From IMG/VR virus record IMGVR_UViG_3300009431_000433, positions 1 to 27,826 of that record: a stretch of 27,826 bases of DNA. One strand, given 5' to 3'. Each line of letters starts with the position of its first letter. The first letter of the stretch is position 1. The notes beneath the pieces were generated by a model. It searched no databases, was not told the DNA's origin, and saw nothing but the letters and a program-made list of their open reading frames with translations. Below are positions 19,459-27,599 of the stretch, piece by piece. The position numbers and the translations under genes are program-made. The stretch is from a virus.

Positions 19459-21435
19459 ATGGCCACTAGAGAACTTCGCAAGAAAATAGCATCAGGAATT
19501 AAAGCAGGCTTTTCGTGGCTAGATGAACCTGTTGCCGCTCCAGGCTCTAGTACCCACAGACAGCGCGCAGACCGACTTACTGCATACCTTAAGGGTGATT
19601 ATTATAAAAGCGGATACGATACTAAATATATCGTCAATACGATGTACAATCTAGTCAACTTAATCCTTCCCCATTTAATTTATCATCAGCCCCATATAAA
19701 AATAAAACCAAAAAGACAGAACTTCTCTAAAAAAGCTAGAGACGGAAACGAATACGAGTCTATAAACGGTGCGCTAGCAGCAGAAATTAACGAGGTTAAA
19801 CTAAACAACATCCTCAAGAACATGAGGTTTAAGCACGAAATACGTGACTGCGCTTTTGATTGCTTAAGGTGGGGATTTGGTGTACTTAAAGTAGGTTACA
19901 GCCCCTCTACAGACCATGAGGACGATAATGAGTATTTAGACGAAAAAGATGTCTTTTGCCAACGAGTAAACCCTAAATACTTCGGAAAAGATCCTCTTGC
20001 ATCTGGTACCCACAACGCACGCTACCTAATTCATAAACTGTCCAAGACTTTAGATGAAGTAAAGGCTAACCCTAACTATAAAGGTACACGAGACCTTAAA
20101 GGCATTGGCCTCTCAGTAGATGACCCTAAAAAGAAGAAGCAAGAAGACTCCAAAGATGACACCGAGATGGTAACTCTCTATGAGTATCACGACATCTTAG
20201 AGAACAAGATACACACCTACGTTGAGGCCGGAGAGGCTCGTCACACCCAGAAACGCGTGTTATGGAGCCGTGATAACCCCCATAACATAAAAGGCTCTCA
20301 CTTTGTCATCTTGAAGTTCACAGGAGATCCAGACGACTTTATAGGCATTCCAATGCTCGCGATGATTGAAGATGAAGCCTTAGCCATGAACGAGGTTCTT
20401 TCTCTTATGATGAACCATCTACACCGCTTCCCAGGCCAAATAATCGCTGAAGAAGGCGCAATAGATGACACTCAGGTTACTGCAATAGAGAACGGCGAAC
20501 AAGGTTCCATCTTATTCACTAATAACGGAGCTTTAAGAGAAAATCGTGTCGAGAAAGTCTCACCTCTAAGCATGGGCCCCGAATACTTTAACACCAATAA
20601 TGTTCTCCAAGCCACTATAGATAAAATCTTAGGTATCCCCGACTTTCAGAGACAAGCTGGATCAGGCAAGAGAAAAACTGCCACGGAGTCGACCTTTGAA
20701 TCTAACGATTCCAATGTACGTAAACGTTTCTTCTTAGACTTTGTATATGATTTTGTAATAGAGACTGCCTCTAAGATACATGGATTAATGCTACAGTACC
20801 ACAAACCAAAAGATGAGATCGAGCTCTTAGGAGATTTTGAGGAGTGGATAGAATACACTAAGGAAGATATTCAAGGTGAGTATAGCTATGATTTTGACGT
20901 AGACACCATGCTTGCTTTTTCACAAGCTCAAGCACAAGGCCTGCTTAATTTTCTCCAAGTCGTAGGTGCTAATTCCTTCCTTCATCCCATAGTTAAGAAG
21001 TGGGATCCAGAGAAGGTAGCAAAGCAGATAGCAAAAGCCCTACAAGTTAACGTCGAAGCTTTAGAAGCAAACAACAAACTCGTCCGTACCGAATTTGATC
21101 CTTATGAAGAAAATGATCGCCTTCGCAAAGAGAGTACTATATACGATCCCAATCCGCATGAGCAGCATCAAAGACACATGGAAGTACACATGCAGCTAGT
21201 GCAAGAGCTTCAGCTTTCTGAAGATCCATCTGATAGAGATAAACTAGCTTTGTTAGCTAATCATCTTAAGGTTCACGAGATGATGGAAAGTATCGCCTCT
21301 CAATGGCCCGGAATCCTCCGAACCCAACCAGGAGGAGATCAGCAACTACCTCAAGCAGGCGGTCCCGCAGGTGAAACTACACCCTCTGAAATGGAAGCTC
21401 AACAGAATCTAACGACTGGACAGGAATTACCGTAA
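19459..21435 (+). CDS. Portal protein
   Basis: Forms the dodecameric ring at one capsid vertex through which DNA enters and leaves. The 658-residue length and the order of segments fit portal proteins: an N-terminal region with the MYNLVNLILPHLIYHQPHI helix, a central EALAMNEVLSLMMNHLHRFPG, and the GSGKRKTATESTFE stretch that is typical of portals before the clip/stem helices. The C-terminus is rich in Gln, Glu and Pro (QPGGDQQLPQAGG). It is directly downstream of terminase with AAAGGTTAATT as its ribosome-binding site. Confidence 0.92.
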   Translation: MATRELRKKIASGIKAGFSWLDEPVAAPGSSTHRQRADRLTAYLKGDYYKSGYDTKYIVNTMYNLVNLILPHLIYHQPHIKIKPKRQNFSKKARDGNEYESINGALAAEINEVKLNNILKNMRFKHEIRDCAFDCLRWGFGVLKVGYSPSTDHEDDNEYLDEKDVFCQRVNPKYFGKDPLASGTHNARYLIHKLSKTLDEVKANPNYKGTRDLKGIGLSVDDPKKKKQEDSKDDTEMVTLYEYHDILENKIHTYVEAGEARHTQKRVLWSRDNPHNIKGSHFVILKFTGDPDDFIGIPMLAMIEDEALAMNEVLSLMMNHLHRFPGQIIAEEGAIDDTQVTAIENGEQGSILFTNNGALRENRVEKVSPLSMGPEYFNTNNVLQATIDKILGIPDFQRQAGSGKRKTATESTFESNDSNVRKRFFLDFVYDFVIETASKIHGLMLQYHKPKDEIELLGDFEEWIEYTKEDIQGEYSYDFDVDTMLAFSQAQAQGLLNFLQVVGANSFLHPIVKKWDPEKVAKQIAKALQVNVEALEANNKLVRTEFDPYEENDRLRKESTIYDPNPHEQHQRHMEVHMQLVQELQLSEDPSDRDKLALLANHLKVHEMMESIASQWPGILRTQPGGDQQLPQAGGPAGETTPSEMEAQQNLTTGQELP

Positions 21436-21800
21436 TGCCCTTGTATGACTTTAAATGCAACATTTGTGGAGACATTAAAGAAGAGTTCCACTCCATTAAG
21501 GATAGGCATCGTTCGCACCCTTGTATATGCGGAGGAGAATATAGACTGACTATACTCAAATCAGCAGCTGTTCACGGATGTGACTCCTTTAATCCCCACT
21601 GGGATGTTCAAACAGGAGAATATTACGAAACTAAAGAGCACAAAGCATCGTGCCTTAAAAAGCTTGGCTGGACTCAATCAGACGGTCCATCCTCCCCCCG
21701 TAAATCTACCCCAGGGACAATCATAGGCAATAAGGCCGTGGACCCCTTTAAAGAGATTGCTAAAGGAAGGAAAAGCAAATGCCAGAAAACAGAGACGTAG
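21435..21800 (+). CDS. FmdB-type zinc ribbon protein, portal-linked
   Basis: The 121-residue product has MPLYDFKCNICGDIKEEFHSIKDR and HPCICGGEYRLTI, an FmdB-like zinc ribbon (two CX2C-like pairs), then a low-complexity basic tail with LGWTQSDGPSSPRKSTPGTIIG. FmdB-like genes are commonly next to portal or head genes in phages (recall), with no proven role. Starts in a TAATG overlap with the portal stop, so it is translationally coupled, and overlaps the scaffold gene start by 22 bases. Confidence 0.85.
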   Translation: MPLYDFKCNICGDIKEEFHSIKDRHRSHPCICGGEYRLTILKSAAVHGCDSFNPHWDVQTGEYYETKEHKASCLKKLGWTQSDGPSSPRKSTPGTIIGNKAVDPFKEIAKGRKSKCQKTET

Positions 21801-22705
21801 AACTCGAAACCCCAGGTGAACAATCCCCGGAACTCACCGAAGGTAATGAACAGGCTACAGATCAGGAAGAACATCAGGACTCATCCACAGACTCTTCCAG
21901 CAGTGTAACGGATGACGGTAACGTATGGAGCACCGATGGACTTGAGGAGCCTATGATAGCTCGCATAAAATCAGGTCAAAGTCTTTATACAAAAACCTCA
22001 CAAGAAAAAGCTGTGTTACAATCCAAGTATGATGAGCTTGCTCAAGGCATGCAACAGCTTCGACAAGAGGTTAACAGGACGCTAGACAACCCCACCGTCT
22101 ACGATTATTATCGTGCTCAGCGAGGCCTAGCTCCTATTAATCAGGTAAAGCCTGTAGATGCTCCAGATGAGCATGAATCTGCTCCTGCACTAGACCTAGA
22201 GGGCGCAGAAAGTGCCTCTGAGGTCTCAAGACGTGTTATGGAGTATGAGGCGAAGAGAGACGCCTATCGCGACCGTATGTGGGAAGCTCGTACCAAAGAG
22301 ATGGTAGATAAAGCTATTGCTTCAACTGAAGAACGTTTTGCTCCTGTGGCTAAATCAGTGTCCGATGACCGGTGGTATACCGCATTAGATAACATGAAAA
22401 GCAAGTACAGCGAGCATTTTGCTTCAGTTGAATCACAAGTGCTTCAACACATCTCCCATGGTGCTTATGGGCCCTTATACCGTCCCGGCGTCTCAGAGGA
22501 GGCTCTTTTAGAGAAAGTGTGGAGAGCTGAATGTCCCGACCAGGTACAGTTGTTTAACCAACTAGCCTGGAAGCAGAACAATGCAACAAAACGTGCTGCT
22601 GCGACGGAACGTACAACTCCTGCCAAAGTATCTACAAAGTCTCCATCAGGCAACTCAGTCGAAGATATAATCGCCCGAGTGAATGCAAACCTTGGTACGA
22701 AATAA
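21779..22705 (+). CDS. Capsid scaffolding protein
   Basis: The 308-residue product has an acidic, Ser/Glu/Asp-rich N-terminus (GEQSPELTEGNEQATDQEEH and more), a helical coiled-coil centre (EKAVLQSKYDELAQGMQQLRQEVNRTL) and a C-terminus with a basic tail (NVNANLGTK-like). Acidic N-terminus plus long helices, between portal and major capsid, is the classic scaffold position and composition. No protease motif is visible. Role inferred from place and composition. Confidence 0.85.
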   Translation: MPENRDVELETPGEQSPELTEGNEQATDQEEHQDSSTDSSSSVTDDGNVWSTDGLEEPMIARIKSGQSLYTKTSQEKAVLQSKYDELAQGMQQLRQEVNRTLDNPTVYDYYRAQRGLAPINQVKPVDAPDEHESAPALDLEGAESASEVSRRVMEYEAKRDAYRDRMWEARTKEMVDKAIASTEERFAPVAKSVSDDRWYTALDNMKSKYSEHFASVESQVLQHISHGAYGPLYRPGVSEEALLEKVWRAECPDQVQLFNQLAWKQNNATKRAAATERTTPAKVSTKSPSGNSVEDIIARVNANLGTK

Positions 22706-22727
22706 CAGTTTTTAGGAGGTATAGCTT

Positions 22728-23699
22728 ATGTTATGCGCCGGATTTAGTACAGTTGCTGTTGATACCTCTGCAACTAGAAATACCGAAAGATTGTCTGCGT
22801 TCTTGTCTGAACTTTATTCTGCAGACCCCTCAGACAACTATTTCGACAGGTATCCAACAATCGACCGCCTACAAAAATCCCGCAAGGTAGGAGCCTTTGG
22901 TCGTCAGATCAGAGTTCCTATCGTTTACGATAAGTCTCCCAACATGGCCCGCGCAGGTAACTATGACCTGGTTAACACTTCAGGTTCTTCGTTAGTTCGC
23001 GACGTCGTATATGCGATGAAGAATATCTTTTCATCGATCAACATATCTTGGGAAGAGCTTCGTGAAATTGCTGGAAATGATCACATGGCAATTGATCGCC
23101 TTAAAATCAAAAGAGCGGTTGAATTGAAATCTCTTGCAAAATTCCTCAATGAGGATCTCTTTGCATCGAGTGTAGTTGGTACAGCTATTCAGTCACTAGC
23201 TACCGTAGTAGATTCCTCAGGCAGTGCAGGCGACCTTAGCCAAAGTACGCTTTCCGCTTGGGCAGCTCATGAAGTAGCCCACAGTGCAGCATACGAGGCA
23301 GGTGCCTACGCTGAAATGCTCGGTATTGTCAATGATATCGAGGAAAAGGGAGGTCGAACCTCCTGGATCGTCACAACCAAAGACATCTATGAAAGCTGTG
23401 AAAACTCTTTCGACGTCGACGTCCGCTATGCAGGCGCAGACGGAACGGTGAATCGTGGTTGGACGGGCCTGAAGTTTAAACAGAAAGATTTGTTTTTTGA
23501 TTCTGACTGTACTTCTCAGGCAATGTACTTCATCGACTCTGACCATCTACAGCTTTGTGTAGACAGTGACGGTGATGCAAGGTTCGCCGATTTCGACGAA
23601 CCTCACGACCAGTGGGCGCAGTCAGCCAAATTTGTTTGGCGCGGACAGGTCATTTGTGACAAGCGCAACGCTCACGGCAAAATAACTGGCATCAGCTAA
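22728..23699 (+). CDS. Major capsid protein (HK97-type fold inferred)
   Basis: Located straight after the scaffold gene, with a strong AGGAGGTATAGCTT site, as expected for the most abundant protein. The 323-residue product has an N-arm, FDRYPTIDRLQKSRKVGAFGRQIRVPIVYDKSPN, NIFSSINISWEELREIAGNDHMAIDRL (E-loop to spine-like helix), a P-domain region with EEKGGRTSWIVT and a C-terminal KRNAHGKITGI. Domain calls are inference from order. No cleaved pro-region is evident. Confidence 0.9.
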   Translation: MLCAGFSTVAVDTSATRNTERLSAFLSELYSADPSDNYFDRYPTIDRLQKSRKVGAFGRQIRVPIVYDKSPNMARAGNYDLVNTSGSSLVRDVVYAMKNIFSSINISWEELREIAGNDHMAIDRLKIKRAVELKSLAKFLNEDLFASSVVGTAIQSLATVVDSSGSAGDLSQSTLSAWAAHEVAHSAAYEAGAYAEMLGIVNDIEEKGGRTSWIVTTKDIYESCENSFDVDVRYAGADGTVNRGWTGLKFKQKDLFFDSDCTSQAMYFIDSDHLQLCVDSDGDARFADFDEPHDQWAQSAKFVWRGQVICDKRNAHGKITGIS

Positions 23700-23713
23700 G
23701 TTAGGAGAATATC

Positions 23714-24160
23714 ATGGGAAACAAAAGCATACATGAAGCTCCTTTAAGTGCAGACGGCTCTTCTGAGGTTGTCCGCATGCGAGCAGCTTCTGCCAGAACT
23801 AAAGGCGACGTAGTCTATATGGACATGGGAATTACCGGTCTGATAGACATGTCTGTCGGTGATGACAACACTGTGCACTTTGCAGCTGTCGCCGCACACG
23901 ACATTGCCTCTGGTGAACACGGCCTGTACTATGTACAAGGCTATTGCGACGCTAAGATCGACAGTTCCGGAACTACCGCAGTTATAGGTGATGGCATCGA
24001 TGTACTTAATGGTGTTGTTGCTCCAACTGACGCAGATTTTGGCTCTGGTGGCGTTGCAGGGGAAGCTCAGCAAACGCTTGGCGTGGTTCTTGAGACATCC
24101 TCAGCTAATGAAATTGTTCTTATCTGTTTACACGGTAAGGCTTTCACAGCACAGACGTAA
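23714..24160 (+). CDS. Capsid decoration/stabilisation protein (DUF2190-like)
   Basis: The 148-residue product contains GDVVYMDMGITGLIDMSVG, VHFAAVAAHDIASGEHGLYYVQGYCDAKI and GDGIDVLNGV, close to the small beta-barrel decoration proteins (DUF2190) that trimerise on the capsid. It comes immediately after the major capsid protein, as usual. Starts after TAGGAGAATATC. Strong candidate but not proven from sequence alone. Confidence 0.8.
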   Translation: MGNKSIHEAPLSADGSSEVVRMRAASARTKGDVVYMDMGITGLIDMSVGDDNTVHFAAVAAHDIASGEHGLYYVQGYCDAKIDSSGTTAVIGDGIDVLNGVVAPTDADFGSGGVAGEAQQTLGVVLETSSANEIVLICLHGKAFTAQT

Positions 24161-24175
24161 GAAATCTCTCTATAG

Positions 24176-24200
24176 GAGGGCTCCTGTTCTGGGGGCCCTC
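24176..24200 (+). terminator. Hairpin between decoration and fibre-like genes; weak terminator or attenuator
   Basis: GAGGGCTCC (24176-24184) and GGGGCCCTC (24192-24200) pair over nine bases (one G-U) with a seven-base loop. The T-run after it is poor (TATTAG), so termination is probably partial. It would allow high capsid and lower downstream expression. Confidence 0.45.
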
Positions 24201-24232
24201 TATTAGAGGCTACTCTATATTAGGAGATTGAA

Positions 24233-25306
24233 ATGGGTATTAAACAGCATATTATTGATCAGGAGAGTATCCCCGATCAGACTAACGTAAAGAAGTTTAG
24301 GAACGCTTATTTACAGCTTCCTCAAACTGCAAACGCCTCCCTTCCTGCCGCAGCCACCGGTAATGAAGGTGCAGTCGTGTACGACTCAACAAACAACGCT
24401 CTTTATTTTTCTAATGGTTCAGCTTGGGCAGCTGTAAATGCTTCAGGCGTTACCTTGGACACAGCCTTTGATGGTGGAGCCGCAATTGACTCCTGTGTTG
24501 CAGGTGATAAATTAACCATTACAGGTGGCGGTGGAACGTTATCTATTTGGGATGATCTTACAGACATCCATCTCTCTTCAGATGCTGATCTTGTTCTTAC
24601 AGCTACAGAGATGAAACTTGTGTCCGCAGATGTAATCTGTGGTACAGGTGCAGCTACTGCTGACATCATGTCAAGTGGTAACTATGATCTTGTTCTCAAG
24701 ACGGGTAATGCAACCACAGGTAGTATTGTCATTACAGACGGCGCAAACGGAGCAATCTCAATTGTTCCTAATGGTTCTGGTGAATTAGTTGTAGGTAGCG
24801 GTGCAGCCGCCGCAGCTATCACCTCCTCAGGTGCGTATGATCTCGTTCTAGACACTAACGCAGGTACCAATAGTGGCAGTATCACTATTACAGATGGTGC
24901 AAACGGTGACATTGACATCACTCCTAACGGAACAGGTGTTGTTGACATTACAAATGCCATTCTTGTAAGCCCAGTGACTACTACTGCAGCTGGTACCGCA
25001 GCTCTCGCTCCAACAGACGAGACATGTATTCACCACATTTCTACAGATGGTGTAGATCCGTGTGCAGTCACTCTTCCTGACGCTTCTACTATGGTCGGAC
25101 AGCAGCTCGTATTTTTCTTCGACACAGATGGAGGCCAGGATGTTGTTGTAACCACAGCAGCTGGTGACGCTTATTACGCTTCAGGTGATATTGGCGATAA
25201 CACAGCTACAATGGCAGATGCAGGTGATCTCCTTGTAATCATTGGCATTGCTGGTAACAAATGGATCGTTCTAGAGAACAATGGTGTAACCTTCTCATCT
25301 GTATAA
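24233..25306 (+). CDS. Repeat-containing structural/fibre-like protein, 357 aa
   Basis: Gly/Ala/Thr/Asp-rich, beta-rich protein. After a 25-residue polar start it has two clear repeats of about 44 residues: SSGNYDLVLKTGN...TGSIVITDGANGAISIVPNGSGE and SSGAYDLVLDTNAG...SGSITITDGANGDIDITPNGTGV, plus degenerate copies earlier. The C-terminal ~90 residues (HHISTDGVDPCAVTLPDAST...) form a separate domain. This is the style of phage fibre/head-fibre proteins. Exact place in the virion unknown. Starts after TTAGGAGATTGAA. Confidence 0.75.
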   Translation: MGIKQHIIDQESIPDQTNVKKFRNAYLQLPQTANASLPAAATGNEGAVVYDSTNNALYFSNGSAWAAVNASGVTLDTAFDGGAAIDSCVAGDKLTITGGGGTLSIWDDLTDIHLSSDADLVLTATEMKLVSADVICGTGAATADIMSSGNYDLVLKTGNATTGSIVITDGANGAISIVPNGSGELVVGSGAAAAAITSSGAYDLVLDTNAGTNSGSITITDGANGDIDITPNGTGVVDITNAILVSPVTTTAAGTAALAPTDETCIHHISTDGVDPCAVTLPDASTMVGQQLVFFFDTDGGQDVVVTTAAGDAYYASGDIGDNTATMADAGDLLVIIGIAGNKWIVLENNGVTFSSV

Positions 25307-25320
25307 GATAAGGAGTCTTT

Positions 25321-25491
25321 ATGGATCTTAAAGCTTTATTGCAGGAAAAGGTAGAAGCTCATAACGAACTAAACCAAGCTATTATAGGTTCAGGGAAAGA
25401 ACTTGACCGCCTGCTTGGAGAGATCCGCTTACTCCAAAAGCTGGTGCAGGAGAAGGAAGATAAGAAGAAACCCGTGAAAACGGATAAGTAG
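25321..25491 (+). CDS. Small coiled-coil protein, 56 aa
   Basis: The ATG follows AAGGAGTCTTT. The product is a single predicted helix with heptad spacing and many charges (LLQEKVEAHNELNQAII, KELDRLLGEIRLLQKLVQEKE), then a Lys-rich tail (DKKKPVKTDK). A probable terminator follows its stop codon. Small coiled-coil proteins between head genes can be chaperones or head-completion factors; this is inference. Confidence 0.75.
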   Translation: MDLKALLQEKVEAHNELNQAIIGSGKELDRLLGEIRLLQKLVQEKEDKKKPVKTDK

Positions 25492-25497
25492 ATGGTT

Positions 25498-25518
25498 AGG
25501 GGCTTAAAACGCCCCTTT
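25498..25518 (+). terminator. Probable rho-independent terminator
   Basis: AGGGGC-(TTAAAAC)-GCCCCT forms six base pairs with a seven-base loop, followed by a short T stretch (TT, then CCCTG). It begins 7 bases after the stop of the coiled-coil gene. The T-run is short, so efficiency is moderate; the next gene has its own ribosome-binding site 20 bases later. Confidence 0.7.
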
Positions 25519-25550
25519 CCCTGTATTTAACCGCGTAAAGGAGAAATGTT

Positions 25551-25892
25551 ATGCCAAGATCATGCGTTGCGTATTTCGACAGTGACGGAGATAATTCCGC
25601 TCAGAGTATACTGGGATCCAAAGGACTATTACACAAACTCCACGTATATAACTCTAATGGTGCAGCTGCCTTTGTTCAGCTCTTTGATGAATCAGGCGCC
25701 ATTACAGTCGGAACTACAACCCCTGCCTACGTAGTCTACGTACCGGCAGGCGGAGGAGTAATAGAAGACTTCCTACATCCTTTAGTATTTACAAACTCTA
25801 TTAAATACGCCTGTACTACTACTCCTACCGGAAATGGTGACCCTACTGCAGGCCTCACGGTATCAGCAGCCTACGTAAGCATAAGCTCTTAA
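25551..25892 (+). CDS. Structural beta-sandwich-like protein, 113 aa
   Basis: Its segments are AYFDSDGDNSAQSILGSKGLLHKLHVYN, GAAAFVQLFDESGAITVGTTTPAYVVYVPAGGG and IEDFLHPLVFTNSIKYACTTTPTGNG. The pattern 'L--V-VYN---A--YVQL-D--G--TVGTT-P---V-VPAG------F---L-FTN-I-YA-T' recurs in marine and other phage structural proteins (recall). It looks like a virion surface or minor head protein. Starts after AAAGGAGAAATGTT. Confidence 0.78.
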   Translation: MPRSCVAYFDSDGDNSAQSILGSKGLLHKLHVYNSNGAAAFVQLFDESGAITVGTTTPAYVVYVPAGGGVIEDFLHPLVFTNSIKYACTTTPTGNGDPTAGLTVSAAYVSISS

Positions 25893-25901
25893 GGAGAAAT
25901 T

Positions 25902-26486
25902 ATGTCAGGTTTCTTCCAGACATTCCAGAACCTAATAGCAGCTGTAACTCCTTCCCTTGACCTCAAGGACACCGATTGTACCGATTCTGACATCAACGCC
26001 CAAGTATACTGTAACGCCACAGATACAGGCACCGGCACAGAAGATGTGGATGTTTGGCTAAAACAACAGATCGCAGGTGCTCTTACCACCTTCCTCTACG
26101 CAGACGCAGACGGCGATATTCAAGTAGGCTCAGCCTCCCAAGGACTATGCATAGTAGGTAAATCAGCAGGCGACATCTCCTTTACCCAAACAGCCATAAC
26201 CTCCTCCTCAGGCACAGCCACAATAAACTGGGGCTTAGGAAATAAGGCATCCCATTCCCTATCAGAAAATGTAACATACACCTTCACAGCTCCAGCAGGT
26301 GCAGCTAACTTAACTCTTAAGGTGGTACAGGACTCCTCAGACCGTACAATAACATGGCCAGGAGCAGTTAAATGGTCCGGCGGCACGGCCCCCACTCTAA
26401 CATCAGGCTCGGGTAAAATAGATATAATAACCTTCTACTACGACGGTACAGATTACTATAGTACCTTCAGTCAGGACTTCTCATGA
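25902..26486 (+). CDS. Fibre/head-fibre-like structural protein with duplicated N-terminal module
   Basis: 194 residues. The N-terminal module (LDLKDTDCTDSDINAQVYCN..., VDVWLKQQIAGALTTFLYADADG) is nearly repeated in the gene at 27600. The C-terminal ~100 residues (SENVTYTFTAPAGAANLTLK, SSDRTITWPGAVKWSGGTAP, IDIITFYYDGTDYYSTFSQDF) form a beta-rich domain found at the end of many phage fibre-like proteins (recall). Starts after AAGGAGAAATT. Overlaps the next gene by ATGA. Confidence 0.8.
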   Translation: MSGFFQTFQNLIAAVTPSLDLKDTDCTDSDINAQVYCNATDTGTGTEDVDVWLKQQIAGALTTFLYADADGDIQVGSASQGLCIVGKSAGDISFTQTAITSSSGTATINWGLGNKASHSLSENVTYTFTAPAGAANLTLKVVQDSSDRTITWPGAVKWSGGTAPTLTSGSGKIDIITFYYDGTDYYSTFSQDFS

Positions 26487-26848
26487 GCCTAGTAAACCTA
26501 AGAGATAACCCAGACCTAGAAGAACTCGAAGAGGAACCGTTTCAGCTCCCAGAAGGTTACCGCCTCTTGGACCCACTAGACCCAGATTTACCTCCAGATG
26601 ATAAAGCTCAATGTCCTAGAATAATAGGCCCCTTACCCCGTTCCCTTCCCAAACTAGATGATAGATACATGTATGCAGCAACCCAAGAACTATACAGACC
26701 AATAAAAGAAGCCCTACCCAAAGAAACCTTCTGCGACTTCCACACCTGGCAACCCATCGCAAAGCATGATACCAGAATAGGAACAGTAGTGATAGAAGAA
26801 TGCTCAATCTGCGGCGAAGTCCGCAGCACAGCAAAAAGGCGTAAATAG
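26483..26848 (+). CDS. Hypothetical protein with C-terminal zinc-binding-like motif, 121 aa
   Basis: An acidic, proline-rich N-terminal half (EELEEEPFQLPEGYRLLDPLDPDLPPDD) and a C-terminal half with FCDFHTW and EECSICGEVRSTAKRRK, where Cys/His positions could bind one zinc. The tail is basic. It lies between two fibre-like genes and overlaps both by 1-4 bases. Could be an assembly factor; function unknown. Confidence 0.75.
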   Translation: MSLVNLRDNPDLEELEEEPFQLPEGYRLLDPLDPDLPPDDKAQCPRIIGPLPRSLPKLDDRYMYAATQELYRPIKEALPKETFCDFHTWQPIAKHDTRIGTVVIEECSICGEVRSTAKRRK

Positions 26849-27528
26849 TGGCATCACCAACCATTGAAGCAATTACAACCAATTCAGGAGGTTCTAATAC
26901 CTCCGCCGTTGTTGACTGGACCGCTGGTGTACAAGCCAATGACCTACTTATTGCCATAATCACTACAGATGATGATGACACAAAACCAGTGGACTGGACA
27001 GGCACCAGCTTTACTGAAATCTTTAGCGAGGAATTCAATACCTATGGCCCTTCCTGCTACATCGGATACAAACAAGCAACCGGGGGAGAAACCTCAATCA
27101 CTGTTACATTAAATGGATCAGAAGAATGGGCTACCATAGGATATCGAATATCCGGCGCAGAGAATCCAGCAACCCAACCACCTGAAACTGCTCCAGTAAA
27201 CACCGATAGAAGCGCTATCGTTTCCTATAATGCTTTAACCCCGACCGGAGGTTCTAACGACTACCTATTCATCGCTGTTCATGGCGTTGACGCTGCTCGT
27301 AGTACAACAGGTTGGCCGTCCGGGTACTCTAATACGACGGAAGTCGTTAAAATCTTCGCCATAACCGCATGCTCAAGCTCTGTAGCTAAAACCACAGCTT
27401 CAGAAACCCCTGGAAATGCAACTACTGCTCAATCGGATCAATGGATTTCTACAGTAATCGCTGTTCATCCCAGCAGTGCTGAAGGAGCAGCTGAAGAAGA
27501 CGCTGTATTCTTTGGAACAGATTTCTAA
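26848..27528 (+). CDS. Beta-sandwich structural protein, 226 aa
   Basis: GTG start, overlapping the previous stop (TAGTG). Threonine/Serine/Asn-rich beta strands (SGGSNTSAVVDWTAGVQANDLLIA, SCYIGYKQATGGETSITVTL, WISTVIAVHPSS). The layout (a hydrophobic strand followed by 'DLL-A-I-TDDD' and a later 'GSNDYLFIAVHG') resembles lectin or Ig-like surface proteins of phages. No hydrolase motif is evident. A surface or adhesion role is inference. Confidence 0.75.
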   Translation: MASPTIEAITTNSGGSNTSAVVDWTAGVQANDLLIAIITTDDDDTKPVDWTGTSFTEIFSEEFNTYGPSCYIGYKQATGGETSITVTLNGSEEWATIGYRISGAENPATQPPETAPVNTDRSAIVSYNALTPTGGSNDYLFIAVHGVDAARSTTGWPSGYSNTTEVVKIFAITACSSSVAKTTASETPGNATTAQSDQWISTVIAVHPSSAEGAAEEDAVFFGTDF

Positions 27529-27599
27529 TCATCGCGTGTACGGAGCAGCAGTAGACATAAAGCTATACTACCACGAATACCCAGATTAAGGAGCACTAG

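Noticed and set aside
27529-27599. An alternate frame after the 226-residue gene continuing through ...YGAAVDIKLYYHEYPD to a TAA
   Set aside because: It could hint at a frameshifted extension, but no slippery site is seen and the first stop is clear; too short to call.
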